Shown here one piece after another: positions 22,668-35,600 of a stretch of 64,000 nucleotides of DNA; within the stretch, counting starts at the first letter, position 1; the number at the start of each line of letters is the position of its first letter. This stretch comes from Helianthus annuus (lineage: Eukaryota > Streptophyta > Magnoliopsida > Asterales > Asteraceae): NCBI RefSeq assembly GCF_002127325.2, contig NC_035436.2:17556205-17620204 (forward strand), written 5' to 3'. A program made the position numbers and the translations under genes. The notes under the pieces were generated by a model. It made no database searches. It saw only the letters and a list, made by a program, of their open reading frames with translations, and was not told the DNA's origin.

Positions 22668-23463
22668 GGGGTCCACCCCCAAGAAAAACGGCCAAGAGCC
22701 ACTTTTGTAACAATTAACCATTAGTCTGGGGTTCCCCCAAAGACAGACCTTTTGTAACGATCTATGATGGGAAGTATAAACCTCCTAAGAATTAAATGAA
22801 GAACGGACAGAACATGTCCCCTTTTGAAAAAACAATGGACATTACACCCAGGCAGACGTGCCCAGGAACACCATTAAACAGGCAAGCACACGTGTACAAG
22901 GCATCCCAAACATGCCAAAAGCCCGGCCGTGGGGCTAATAAGGGTCTAGCTAACCCAAAGAAAACGGACAGAACAAGTCAAAAACATAATGCCACATTAT
23001 AAACTTGTCCATCGATTGGCCTCGAACAGACAATCATAGTTTAACAAACAAACAAAAAACACAACACACTCTTACAAACAAAACCACGAAAGGGAATCTG
23101 CTTTATTCATATAAGGTATATATACAAAGAAAGGCCTCAGTAGCTTTGGCAAGAGTAAACAACATACGAAGTTACAAATACAACAAAACGAAATAAAGAT
23201 ACAACTCCTCGCCAAACGGTCTAAAAATCTCCAGGGAAGCACCAAACTGACCCTCGGTAAAAACCCCTGCAAAACAAACAACCACAACAAGAAACAGGCA
23301 AAAAAGCAAAGAAGCAATACACAGTTATAACCCATACGATTAGAAGTTAAGGAGGTCCCCGACATAAAGGACCCCCTCCCAAGCAGTCAAGCAAAATTCA
23401 AAAGTATCCTAGGGCAGGTAAAAGTTATTACAACCATATCGAAATGTATTAAGTGTTTGAAAT
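22668..23463. other. Tat 2 spacer between pol and the antisense gene
   Basis: No coding frame is credible on either strand. The part near 23100-23400 would be the 3' flank of the antisense gene that ends at 23464. Confidence 0.6.
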
Positions 23464-25893
23464 TCACTGGGGATCACCCCCGGAAAGAGATGGTGGAGAC
23501 GAAGGACCGGCAGAGGAGAACAGGGATTTTAATTCATCAATAGAGATCAGGGGATGCTCCAGGATTTTCCCAAGGATGGCCGGGGTTTTACGCCCAAACT
23601 CCTCATTCAGCTTGGACAACCTCTTCTTTGCCTTAGAGTTGTAAAAAGGAGTCTCCTTTCTGCCCAGGCCCTGCGCAGAATAGGCATAGCCATCCTTTAA
23701 TCCTGACTGGTAGCCAACATCCCTGTATGCCCTGTACACCTCCTCCAGGCCACTCTTGAAGTCCTCCGACTGAGCAACTGCAGCAAGAAAGGCCCCAAAG
23801 CCCTCGGTAATCAGCCAATGCTTCTCCCTCGCCAATCGTTGGTTGTCATCAGAAGTTATCCCATACTCTGCATACATGGTATTGAGTTGCTCCTGGGAAA
23901 CGGAGCCAACTTCCTTTAAATGCTTCAGCTCAACAGCAAGCTCCTCCTTCTCTTCGACCAGTGCTGCCATCTCCCGCTCCCAAGCCCGTTCTTTCCTCTC
24001 CAGCATAGCTCCAGCTCCCTGGACAAAAGATCAGTAGATATATATAAAAAAAGGAGGGGGGGGAGAAGACTAGGTACCTTCTCCTCCTGCAGCTTCCTCT
24101 CAGCATCAACCACTTGGCACCTAAGCCCAGCAGCAGCAGACTGGGAAGCCTTAAGCTCAGCCTTAAGCCCTTCATTGGCCCTCCTCAGATCGTCGATTCT
24201 CTGCAACATCCCAGCGCCCCTAAAAAAGCTTTCACACAGGGACATGTTGTACTGATCCTCGAAGAGGTTGTCCCTCATAGCAGAGTTTAAGAATTTATGT
24301 GAGGGAGGAACAGCATGGTTCAAGAAATCCCTAGCAGCTTCAGGAGTCCCTATCACTGAGGAGCTAGTCACCTTCCATTTAGGGACATAAGCAGGAGGGA
24401 TGGCATCAGCAAACAGAGGGGCAAGAGGGGATCGATGAGCAGGACCTTCGAGGAGAGTGGGTCTGCTAGTCCCAGTAGCATGGGAGGGCGAAAGCTCAAA
24501 AGCCGAGGAGAAACGAGCTATGCCCACCTCAGAGGCCTTATCCCGAACACGGGAAGAAGAGGGACCAGTAGGAATCTCTATGGGCTCTCGGGAACTCCCT
24601 TGTGAAGTAAGAAAAAGAACATCATAGGCAAGGCAAAAAACAGAAAAAATGAAATAAAGGGAAGATAAAGCTTACCAGCAAAGGAGCACTCACTAGGCTC
24701 GAAGACCTCAGGTGTTTAGATAGGGAACCTTTGATCCCAACAGGGGGAGATCAGAAGCAGCTTTCGATGAAGGAGGAGGTTTTTGACCACTGGCACTCCG
24801 AAGTCTTTGACGGATACTACAGGGAGCAGGGGCTGGCTGAGGACTGGCAGATCTTCTCTTACGAACTAACTTAATTTCCACATCTTCATCATCACTTTGG
24901 CCAGAAGGATGAACGGGAGGAAAGTCAGGGGAACTTTCCTCCCCATCAGAAGGACTCTCCTCATCACCACCCACGGCAGTAGAGCCCTCGGCCTGGGTGG
25001 ATCCCCCAGTAACCTGCACCCCCGCATTCAACCTGGGATCGATCTCGTTGTCAACAACAAACTTAACATCCTTGGAATCGCCCTGAAGCAGTCTCCACAA
25101 AGTTATCTCTGCACGAAAAGAGACACTAAAGATGATTGCACAATCTTTAAAACACAGAAAAGGGGCAACTATAAATAACAGATCAAGAGTCAAGAAATAC
25201 CCTTTTTGCCGAAAAAAGCCCTAGGACGAACCGGATAGGAGGGAACCCTCCCATGGCAAGCATCCCCTCGGAAAAAGTGAACGCCCTCGTCGGATGCTCG
25301 CACATCCGTTTCCACTGAACGGTTTCAGTTGCAGACAGGGTAGGGACAACATCTTCAATCGCAGCATCAAGATCTTTCGGCGGTGAGGACTCCGGCAAGA
25401 TAGCAGTAGAGACAAAGATGAATCTGCTTTTCCAATCCTTTGGATAAGTAGAGGTGGGCATGAAACTGTAACAGGGCTTCGAGACATTGTTCTATCGTTT
25501 TGCAAAGGTAAACCAATCTCCATCTGAAATCAGCCTATAGAACATGCAGAACAAAGGAATAGAAGGCTCCCCCGAAATGGCTGCACAAGATAGCTCAAAA
25601 TGGACCACCCTCATAAACCCTAAAGGGTGAATATGAGAGAAATGGACACCAAAGTGACGAAGCAAAGAGACGTTGAAAGGGGAAAGAGGGTACCGAACCC
25701 CACAGGAGGAAAAAGCCAGTGTATAAACGGGGATTCTGTCTGGCGTGCACTCCGCCGGCTCATTAGGGCCCGGTAAGGAAGGGGAAAATTGCTCAGGGAT
25801 GTTATACGCTTCAACGAAGGACTTCAAGTCCTTTGCCGTCAGTACGGATCTTATCGATGAACGGCCGCAGCGACTCGTGATCGGAGAAGAAGC
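23464..25893 (-). pseudogene. Antisense gene of the Tat element (Transposase_28-like N-terminus, coiled-coil C-terminus)
   Basis: Transcribed opposite to pol. Inferred exons: about 25893-25201, 25106-24676, 24598-24078 and 24018-23464, all with GT-AG introns; the last two join in phase. Exon 1 encodes a segment (YPLSPFNVSLLRHFGVHFSHIH, split here only as a description, with VHFELSCAA and GDWFTFAKR) resembling the Pfam 'putative gypsy type transposon' domain known from antisense ORFs of plant Tat elements. Exon 2 is acidic and serine-rich; exons 3-4 are coiled-coil-like. An in-frame TAG sits near 25490 after FAKR, the expected ATG near 25895 reads ATC, and the exon 2-3 junction is out of frame. 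Function unknown. Confidence 0.75.
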
Positions 25894-25969
25894 GATGATT
25901 AAGGAGAGTTGTTACGAAGAAGAAAAGGAATCAAAGTGTTTGAATGAGAAACCTGAAAGGGGAATAGGG

Positions 25970-25977
25970 TATTTAAA
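25970..25977 (-). promoter_or_regulatory. TATA-like box for the antisense gene
   Basis: Minus strand TTTAAATA about 80 nt upstream of the inferred coding start, in the spacer between the antisense gene and the 3' LTR. It suggests that this gene has its own promoter apart from the LTR. Confidence 0.45.
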
Positions 25978-26218
25978 AGGATGCAACTGACATGCAGGTA
26001 ACTGTCATGTCAATAGTCTCTTCAAAATTCAAAAAAGGGGCACGTGTTACTAGGGGATTAACTCCCGCTATTGGTGCCCGGTGATGTGATGATTAGTGGG
26101 GACGGTTGATCATAACTGATCTGGAGTGGACCCACAGGAAAAAACTGCCCTTTGAACGGTTGTGACTCAGCCCCGGATCATGAGCCTCGGGTCTCAGAAC
26201 CAGGGACTAAAGATGACT

Positions 26219-26914
26219 TGACGACGGGCCAGTGGGAAAGCCCACTTTATCCGCTTTGAGTTATCTTTATGAAGGCCCAATTACGCGAAAGCCCACAAAA
26301 TGGAGTTACCTTGCCCATTAAAGCTTCTCCCCTTTTGTAAAGAGCGGGAAAACAGCTAACAAAGGGAGCATGCTTCATTTAATGCTCGATAAGAATAGGA
26401 TCTCGTCTGAAACACTGTACTTCGCCGGCTGGACATTAATTAAGGGAAGCATCTCAACGTTGGGGGTCAGACACGTGTCTGCACCCCCCGAGAGCCCTCA
26501 AAAGCCGTTAGATCGCATGTGGAAAATATCTAATGAGATAGGAACTGGCTGTTATATAAGAGAAAGCATAAGGGAACAAAGGCAGGTATCATCTCCGGAA
26601 CTCTCTCATTTACTACACTCTCATTTATTCACCTCTCATTAAATCCGACCAACATTCCCTTACATTCGATACACACACGTATTAATTAGATTCACACCAA
26701 AAAGGAAACCTTCCGGTGATTCTGCTCATCGGGAGAAGCTCCTCTTATTTTCCGGTAAGTTTACTTATTCTCATGCCGGAGCTTGGTCACGGATCCCCCT
26801 CCCGGGGTCCTCCGTGACGAGGCTAACGGTTTGTTCTTTTGTAGCAACGAAGATAAAGGCTCTTGACGTCAACGAAGATCCATCTAACGTCATCCGTAAG
26901 TTGGGTATTCGACA
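26219..26914 (+). repeat. 3' LTR of Tat 2 (696 bp)
   Basis: Pairs with 6471-7158. It carries an extra TGGAAAA-type 7-base stretch near 26520 and about 17 substitutions relative to the 5' copy. Confidence 0.93.
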
Positions 26915-28470
26915 GTGTACAAAGCTTGTTTAAATAGATATTACATCTAGGGTTTCTAACTTACGCAACAAGAAGAAAAAAAATTGGGCTTAAACTCCAA
27001 ACTAGGATCGGCCCCTTTGTGCTTGTCGATTACCATGTGTCCCACCTATAATCTTCTTTTATCACTAGGCTGAAGCGAGCTGCAACCCATCAGTCAAGGC
27101 CCTGCCTGCCCTTGAATCGTTCTCTATCTCTGTTTTCTTGCAATGTAATGCAAGTGTTAAACTATCGAACTCTAATAGCCTAAGAACACACACTCTTCAT
27201 CATAAGCAAGTAATACATTAGAGAGACTTCTACAACCAAAATACTGGTTCTCTTAACCCATTGTTGCACTAGAGTTGTAACTGAAGCATGACATGTGCTC
27301 CCATTATCACGATGCCCTTTGACTGGTTTAACCTTCCTGGCTCATTCATCCTGAATTTTCAATTTGGCTTTGGTTTCTCACTTGCAAAGCAAACCCTCTT
27401 TTGCCCATGAGATTTTGTGAACCGTACTCTGTCTTTCATCGGAACTGGACTCACACTTTCAGGCGATATCTCGAGCTTGTATAACGACTCTCTCTTCTTG
27501 CAACGAGCAACCACTAGATTTTCATTGACCACCTTCCATTGTCCGCTACCAAATTTACCATCCAGACCGTATTCATCCAACTGCCTGACCGAGATAAGCT
27601 TTGTCTTTAGACTTGGAGTAAGTTAAGTCTTACAAATTCTATGTGGCTCCAAAAAAGTTTCCAAGTTAATATCTCACAAGCCCATAACCTTTAGAATTTC
27701 ATTGTTAGCAAGTCATACCTTCCAAAATTCTCCAACTTTCATATTCTTAACCATTTGCATTATTGTGTGTGTGCCATGAAACGATTCACCAGAATCCATC
27801 ACCCAAGGATCCACACTACTCTACACTGCAAATCAACACATCATCTTCAGTGTAGGCTTCCACAAAATTCACCTCCCCCTTACCATTTGGACACTAATTC
27901 TTGAAATGTCGCACCTGTTTTAGTTCCAACAAACGACATCCTTTCAAGCCTTACACTAACTGCTCCTCCTCCTCCTGCTGCCTTTGTTCCTCTTCCTACC
28001 CTTGCCTTATGTACGCAACACTTCACTTGATAATTCTATCAACTTTTGCATCTAACATCTTCTCCCAAGATCAAGTTTCTAATCCCTTCAAAACTGAAAC
28101 TGCTAGTTTATGCTAAACTCGTAAACGTTATTACTGTTCTAGACTGACTGTCTGACAATGAGGATAACAACAGTAAAGCTTGAACCTCATCATCAAATTC
28201 GATTCCCACTAACACTAGTCTAGCCCAAACTGCATTGAGGTTATTGATGTATCAGGCGGTTAATCTCGTCTTTCATCACTACACCAAGCATCTTGAGCTT
28301 AATCTACATTTATTTGTTACATGGTATTGGCTAGGTCTCTTACAGTCCAATCATTAGTTGCTCTCACGCTGTGCTTTCACACCTTTGCAACAATTAAATG
28401 TCGTCCACTGTGTTTGTCTATCTTCTATTGATATAAATACCATCGTCCAACTTGAGAGGCGCACATGCTG
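26915..28470 (-). pseudogene. Degenerate Ty1/copia gag-protease-pre-integrase relic
   Basis: On the minus strand scattered copia motifs remain: a gag stretch reading like GIEFDDEVQALLLLSSL (about 28150-28220), a zinc-knuckle remnant reading HFK..CPNGKGE (about 27880-27910), VNFVEAYTEDDV (about 27840), and a pre-integrase-like segment within 27359-27580 (GSGQWKVVNENLVVARCKK). Stops and frame changes are everywhere. Order and strand fit a single old copia copy reading right to left, into which Tat 2 appears to have inserted at 6470/26915. Confidence 0.6.
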
Positions 28471-28932
28471 AAGCTAGAGACATACATTTTTTTTCTTCAC
28501 AATATACATTTTTATTTTTGTTTCTTTTTTTTTTTTTTTTATCTTATAGATGCTCTACATAGTGATGTAATTAATGTTCATTTGAGACATACATGAAGCA
28601 CTACCATTTTCTTTATTTAATGTTACTAGTCAGTAGTCACCCTTATAAGAAATTAATATTACATTGATTAGTTTATGTTACTAAATAAAAAAACAAGTGC
28701 GTGGACAGCGAGTATACATTTATGGTTTGTTAGAACGTTCATATACACCTGTACGCATAATATACATGCGTTGACTTGCTTAATCCTAATGAGCTTTCAC
28801 ACTCCATATAAGTGGGTGCCTTCTCTATATAATTCCACCATTGTTCTTCACATTTTTTTAAAAAACATCCACCCTTTCTTAAAATAAAATTCAGTTCATT
28901 TGGTTGGTTAGTTTTGGGTGAAAAGGCATAAG
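28471..28932 (+). promoter_or_regulatory. Upstream region of the RBOH gene
   Basis: AT-rich, with a poly-T run near 28520-28540. A TATA-like CTATATAATT lies at 28825-28834, about 100 bp before the start codon. A W-box-type TTGACT at 28771-28776 is of the kind bound by WRKY factors and would fit defence-related control, but a single hexamer is weak evidence. Confidence 0.45.
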
Positions 28933-29651
28933 ATGGATGCCGATGATGGAAGAAGTGTGTTACCTGAAAATAACAACCATGATCATCACCACTCCGACAA
29001 AGCGGCTGTTGGAAGTGGTCCAGTGAACAAAACCGGTGGCTGGAAAACTGTCCAGCTTAGTGTTCTTGGAGGCGCTAAGGCCGGAAGTAGCAGCGAAGGT
29101 GTGACCAAGACGGTCAATGTAGCTGAAGTAGGGAAGAGATTATCGAGAATCCAAGATGTGGCGAAAAAGTTGATGTATTTGAATGCCTCCTCAAAACAAC
29201 CCATACTCAATGGATTCAACTTTAGTGGCAAGAACAACGATCCGGAAGCAGCGTGGATCGCCTTGGAAAAGCGATTTGATGAACTCACTATGAAAACTGG
29301 TGGCTTACTTCCAAGTTCAAGCTTCGGTAAATGCATAGGTAACACAAAATTCATAGCTTGTTCTTTATTTTCTTGATTCATAATAACAATGGGTTTTGTC
29401 CTCTTAAAAACTTCTTAAACATTTTGGGCACTATTTCCTTATACCAATAATGATCCTTTAAATGGAAGACAATAGTTTGGTTCAATTAATTCTAATAAAT
29501 TGTATGGACATTTTACCTTAAAAATAAAAGAAATATCAGCTCACCAACGCCTCTTATCGATCTGGTCTCTCACTCGCGGTCACTTCTCCCCCCTCCCTCT
29601 TCCTTCAACGCCACCAGGTTTGAGAGGGGCGTCAAAACCATGGTTTTTAGC

Positions 29652-29693
<42 letters not shown>

Positions 29694-32600
29694 GAAGAGG
29701 AGGAGGAGGTACGGAGAAAGAATATAGGGATAATATTTTTAATCTCTTAATATAAAAGAGTTAATGTTACTTTTTTTTCTTACAACAATTTGTTACACCT
29801 ATATTCCACCTAATGTTGCATTTGAAAGAACACTAGCAAAACCACATGAACATTACTCTTTTTGTAAGTTTGGATTACAATAATTTTACTAATGAGTTTC
29901 ATTGTTTTATTTTTTGAATTTGATAGGAATGAACACAGATTCAGACAAGTTCGCAGAAGATTTGTTTAAATCACTTTGCCAACGTAGAGGTATAACCAGT
30001 GATCCGATTAACAAAACACTATTTAAGGAATTTTGGGAAGAAATTTCTAATCAGAGCTTTGATTCAAGGCTAAAGATTTACCTGGCAATGTGAGTATATT
30101 AAAATTTTTTGTTTAATAATCATAGTTAATTCATATTTTTTTTTTTTGAGGGAAATTTACGTTGAGAAATATAATAAATACAGGATTGATAAAGATAACG
30201 ACGGTAAGATCACAGAAGAAGAAATCATGGAGGTATGTATTAGGAAATAAATATTTATTTTATAGGTGTTTCGGAATACAAGAAAGTTGGTTGTAAGAAA
30301 ACGTGTTTGAGAAGTTGTTCAAAGTTTTCAAAGTTTTGATTAATAAGTTATTGTTTAAGGTTTTGAAAAAATCTAAGTAGTTGATTATTTACATGTAAAA
30401 TAACCTAATATGTAATAAAAAAATTAAATTCCACATATTTAAAAATGTTAATATCAGATTAGGTACGATGGGCCAAGAAGTGCTTAAAGAGTGGTTATGA
30501 TACGGACATAAAGTATTACATAACATGGTAATTTTGAATATAATTTGAAATTAGGGGGAGATTCATTTGAGAAGAATCTTCTTATAAAAAGAAAAATAAA
30601 TTAATTTAGGCCATTTATTTTTTTGATCAATGGTTTTGAATCAAGATATAATTATTGTGAACTTTTAATTAATGATTTAATTAATAAGGGCAGGGTAGAC
30701 ATTTTGACTTAGAATATTAATTTTTTTTTTGAACAACAAATTTGGAATTTAGAATATTAATAAATGTTATAAAGAGTTACTCAATTATTATTAATGCCAT
30801 AATAATTTTCTCTTTCACTACTATTAATGTGTTGGTCCTACACCAATTAGAAGTGACAAAATTTTTTAAAAGTGTTGTGTTCTACACATATTTTATTTTA
30901 TTATGAGTCAACAAATTATTTAAAAGTGTTGGGGTCCTACACATTCTCTACCTTACACCAAAACATTGTTTTTATGGTGTAGTAAACGTTGAATATGTAA
31001 GAACATGTATATGATTGTTTTTATTGTGTAAGGTGCAAAATTATTTTATAGGATGACTTATTAAATGATTAAGGTTCATTAATTTGAATAACAAAAATAA
31101 ATGATAAGCTTATTAAATGATTTGTTCTAATTACCTTTGTATCCTTTATTCTTTTTATTCTTAATTTATAATTTCTTTTTATTTGAACTCTCCACTTTGA
31201 AATTATTTTTTTAAAGGGTACATTTCAGAATTCTAGTAATACATAAAGGACAAAAAGTGTAATTTACTCTATTTATATACTACAGTATTAATCAACTATA
31301 TGTGTTAAAGTATATGAGAATAACTACAAACAAAAACCAAGTTAAATCATATCTCGTAAGTATAATAAAGATTATTATAATACATTTTTTTAATGCTAAC
31401 AATTATTCACAATTGATGCACATGTGATGCAGATTATCAAGGCAAGTGCATCAGCCAACAAGTTACCAACTATTGAAAAGGATGCAGAAAAATATGCAGC
31501 ATTCATCAAGGAAAAGTTAGACCCGGAAAAACTCGGTTATATCATGGTACAACTTTAGATTACACAACACCACTGGTTATAGTTTGGTAGGAAATATATT
31601 AGTGATCAAAGCTTAATGTTTAAACAGATTGACAAGTTGGAGAAGTTATTAAAAGATGCAGCAACACGTAACGATATAGGAGAAACACATGACTCAAGCG
31701 AATCGTCTAGACAACAGTTCAAACTAACACAATTTTTACATGATAATTGGAAGAGATGTTGGGTGGTTGTACTTTGGATAGGAATAATGGTTGGTTTGTT
31801 TACGTGGAAGTACATTCAATACAAACACCGAGCTGTATATGATGTGTTAGGGCCGTGTGTATGTATAGCGAAAGGTGCAGCTGAGACTTTAAAACTAAAC
31901 ATGGCGATTATGTTATTACCTGTTTGTCGGAACACAATTACTTGGTTGAGGAACAAGACTAAGTTGGGTGCCGTGGTTCCGTTCGATGACAATATTAATT
32001 TCCACCAAGTAAGTCAATATTATCACATTTGAAACATGTCTTGCTTAATTAGTTCTAAACGAGCTGGACCTTCACTAAATTGTTCGGCGAGAACTTCTTT
32101 ATATTTTTTTTCTTTAGTAAACGAACAAACACGAACAACCTTTTTTTGTTTAGTTAACTACATGAACAAAAATAAACATATGTCTTTTGTTTAGTTCGTT
32201 CATTTATTTTCATTTACGTTTATTTGTTACTTAATTGATCGATTGTACATTAGCCCATTAGCTCATGAACCTAATCAAATTTTGAACCTAGCTTTAAGGA
32301 ATAAAGTGTTCAGCTTTAGGTTGGTTTTGTTTTCTTTTTGCATTAGTAAGTGAATATTGGTATAGAGTTTAACTTATTGGATATTGTTTGCTTAATTTAA
32401 AATGTTGCATATTGTGGAACCATATGATGATGATTGTATTCATACTTGAAAATTGATAATATTGTTTATCTTTAAATTGTGATCGTCTTTCTTCATTTGT
32501 GTTTGTGAACCATTCAAAATATGCCCGTTCTAATGTCCGTGTCGTGTTTACTTGGAATATCTACGAACTAACATAAAGGTACACAACCACGTTCATTTTT

Positions 32601-35600
32601 TTCTTGACGAACGAACAGTAAAAAAATATTTGTTCATTTATGTGTTTGTTCATTTATTGTTTGTTCGGTTAATGAACGTGAACAAGCTCAGGCTTGTGTT
32701 CATTTGGTTTGTCTATAGGTCTAATGTTGGTTACTAAATTTGGAAAGTTTAAAATGTTTTATTGTAATTTCAAGTCAAATATACGTTTTTTGTTGTTACT
32801 ATGTTATAGGTGATTGCAGTGGCGATCGCGATTGGAGTTGGGTTACACGCGATTTCCCATTTAGCATGCGACTTTCCCCGATTAATCCACGCAACTGAGG
32901 AAGAGTATAAACCGATGCAACAATATTTTGGGGATCAAGCGGAAAATTATTGGCATTTTGTAAAGGAAGTAGAAGGGTACACGGGAATAATAATGCTAGT
33001 ACTAATGATTATAGCTTTTACACTAGCATGGCTAAGAAAAGGCCTCAAACTACCCTCATTAACAAGATTTAAGGCATTCAAGAACTCAAAGTCGTATAAT
33101 TCCATCGTAAAGAAATTAACAGGACCTATTGCTGCTATTAACAAATTAACGGGATTTAATATCTTTTGGTACTCCCACCACCTCTTTGTTATCGTCTACG
33201 CACTGCTTATAGTTCACGGGATTAAACTTTATCTCACCAAGGAATGGTACAAGAAAACGGTTAGTTCCTTTATGTTATCTCATTTTATAATACCTTTTTT
33301 TATATATTAGCTTGATGTAATGTCTTAGTACTAGGTATTCGTAATCTTTAAAGTAAATTATGCCTTACGGATGCAGACTTGGATGTATTTGGCGGTTCCA
33401 ATCTTGCTCTACGCTTGCGAGAGACTGAAAAGGACATTTCGATCTCGTTTTGATCCAGCCAAGATACTTAAGGTATAATGTTTATTTTTTTCTAAGCGGT
33501 CTAGCAAAGTCATTGGCGTTTTCATAAGGTTTCTGAACTTGTTTTGGTTTCAAGGGAGTTTGCTACTTAAAACCGTAGACTTAATTTGAGTCAACTAGTC
33601 AAAGGAGTAGACTTTTTTTTTTTTTTTTTTTGAGATTTGACAAGTCAACATATTCACATGAATATCGGGTGTTAGATTTTTTTTTTAAAAAGTAGAAACC
33701 AAAACACTTACATAAGCCTCCTAGAAATAGAAAGGTCTATACTATTATATGCACATGATCTTTTTTAGTAGAAAAATAAACACTTCCACAAAACCTCCTA
33801 GAAATAGACAGGTCTCCAATCTTACACACACATGCGTTTTGGACATCTTACTTTAGCATACGTACGGGTCCATTTAGTTGTGTTTTATCATTGACACATA
33901 AGATAAAGACATATCTTAAGATATCGGTTCTGTTAAAGGTGGCTGCTTATCCTGGTCGTGACGGGGTATTGGCACTTCGAATGAGGAAGCCTGAAAACTT
34001 TAATTACAAGAGTGGAGAATACATGTTTGTCAAGTGTGATGCTGTCTCCCCATTTGAATGGTTTGTTTACATTAAAAGAATTGAAAACAATATATAAATT
34101 ATGTAATAGTACAATTAAGTAACTTAACACTTGATACATGTTAATTAACAGGCACCCATTTTCCATTACATCTGCCCCAAGTGATGACTACCTGAGTGTG
34201 CATATCCGGGCTCTTGGTGATTGGACTAAAAAAATTAACAAAATCTATTCAGAGGTATATATGCAACCATTGTTTACTGCTTATAGTCCATGTTGTTAGT
34301 TAATTATTATATCACTTAACATGTGAATTTTCATCTTCGGTAGGCCTGTTTGCCTGATGAAGGAAGTGAGATTCGTAAAGCTGATTTTCCGGAACAAATT
34401 CCGAAGTAAGTAGAGTATGTCTGTTTCTAGATTCACATCATATAGTAAGAAGGATGGTTTGAGCAACAAACCAAAATGAGCTTGGGATTGTCATCTTTTT
34501 CGTTCGGGTAAAAATAGTCGATCACGCCAATCCTAAAAACGCTTTTGTCTCGTTTAAGGCAACTAACTTGTTACTAATGGTTAAACACAATACTATCTCA
34601 ATATATTATATATTAAAAACTTATTTATTCCCTAAACTGCAAACATATATCTAACATGCAAAATGTTTTATATTCTAAATTCATGTATTTAAAACATATT
34701 AAGAACTTTATATTTTAAGAGAATTGAATATGATTCTTTTGCACGTTTAGAGCCGGGGATACGAAATTCACGTTTAGAATCTTTAAGTGCATTTGGGTTA
34801 AAAGTAAAGAATTGAGTGTGTTAAACGCATACAATCTCTTAAATCATTTTAATTGATGATAGTAATTAGTGGTTGGTTATTCATAAACATAACAAACCCT
34901 TTCGAAATCTAGAAAAAAGTTTAAGATGAATGAAGCAAAGATGTTTGCGGGTCAATTCTAAGAATATAACTTGTTTCAACCCGAATCCATTTTGATCCAA
35001 AGATTTAAACATATATGTATTTGAATAACTTGATCAATCTTTTTTACAGTAACCTAAGAGTTCTAAAAATTGACGGTCCATACGGTGCACCCGCACAAGA
35101 CTACAAAGATTACGAAGTGGTGTTGCTAGTGGGCTTAGGCATTGGAGCAACTCCAATGGTCAGTGTTGTGAAAGATATTGTGAATAACATTAAAGCCAAA
35201 GAAGAAAAACAAAATGCATTGGAAGATGGTACAATATCACAAAAGAACAAACTTAGTCCAACAAGAGAACATGAGTTTAAAACAAAAAGGGCTTACTTCT
35301 ATTGGTCCACTAAGGGACAGAATACGTTGGGTTGGTTTAAAGATGTTATGGATGAGGTTGCTGAGATAGGCAAAAATGATGTCATACAGATTCACAATTA
35401 TTGCACAAGTGTTTACGAGGAAGCAGATGCGCGATCGTCTTTAATTACTATGCTTCAGTCACTCTATTATGATGAAAAGGGTGTTGATATTGTATCTGGT
35501 ACCCGTGTGAAGACTCATTTTGCTAGACCGAATTGGCAGAAAGTTTACAAAAGAATTGCGGATACTCACAAAGGTTCCAAAATAGGTTAGTCCTGCTAAC

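Larger units (their letters stand above)
6471..26914 (+). mobile_element. Tat-lineage Ty3/gypsy retrotransposon (Tat 2), decayed, with a nested Tekay insertion
   Basis: The LTRs at 6471-7158 and 26219-26914 start TGACGA(T/C)GGGCC and end TATTCGACA. The flanks ttgta (6466-6470) and gtgta (26915-26919) form a 5-bp duplication with one mismatch. By eye the LTRs differ at about 17 bases plus a 7-base indel, roughly 2.5%. Interior order: TTGGCGCC primer site, gag (split by Tekay A at 7868-18081), protease, RT, RNase H, second RNase H, integrase, then an antisense gene before the 3' LTR. Pol carries at least one nonsense codon and several frameshifts, so the copy is not autonomous. Confidence 0.92.

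Noticed and set aside
28918..28932. Upstream GTG start for RBOH
   Set aside because: ATG 28933 is the first ATG in frame, follows a TATA-like box by about 100 bp, and gives a normal-length protein.
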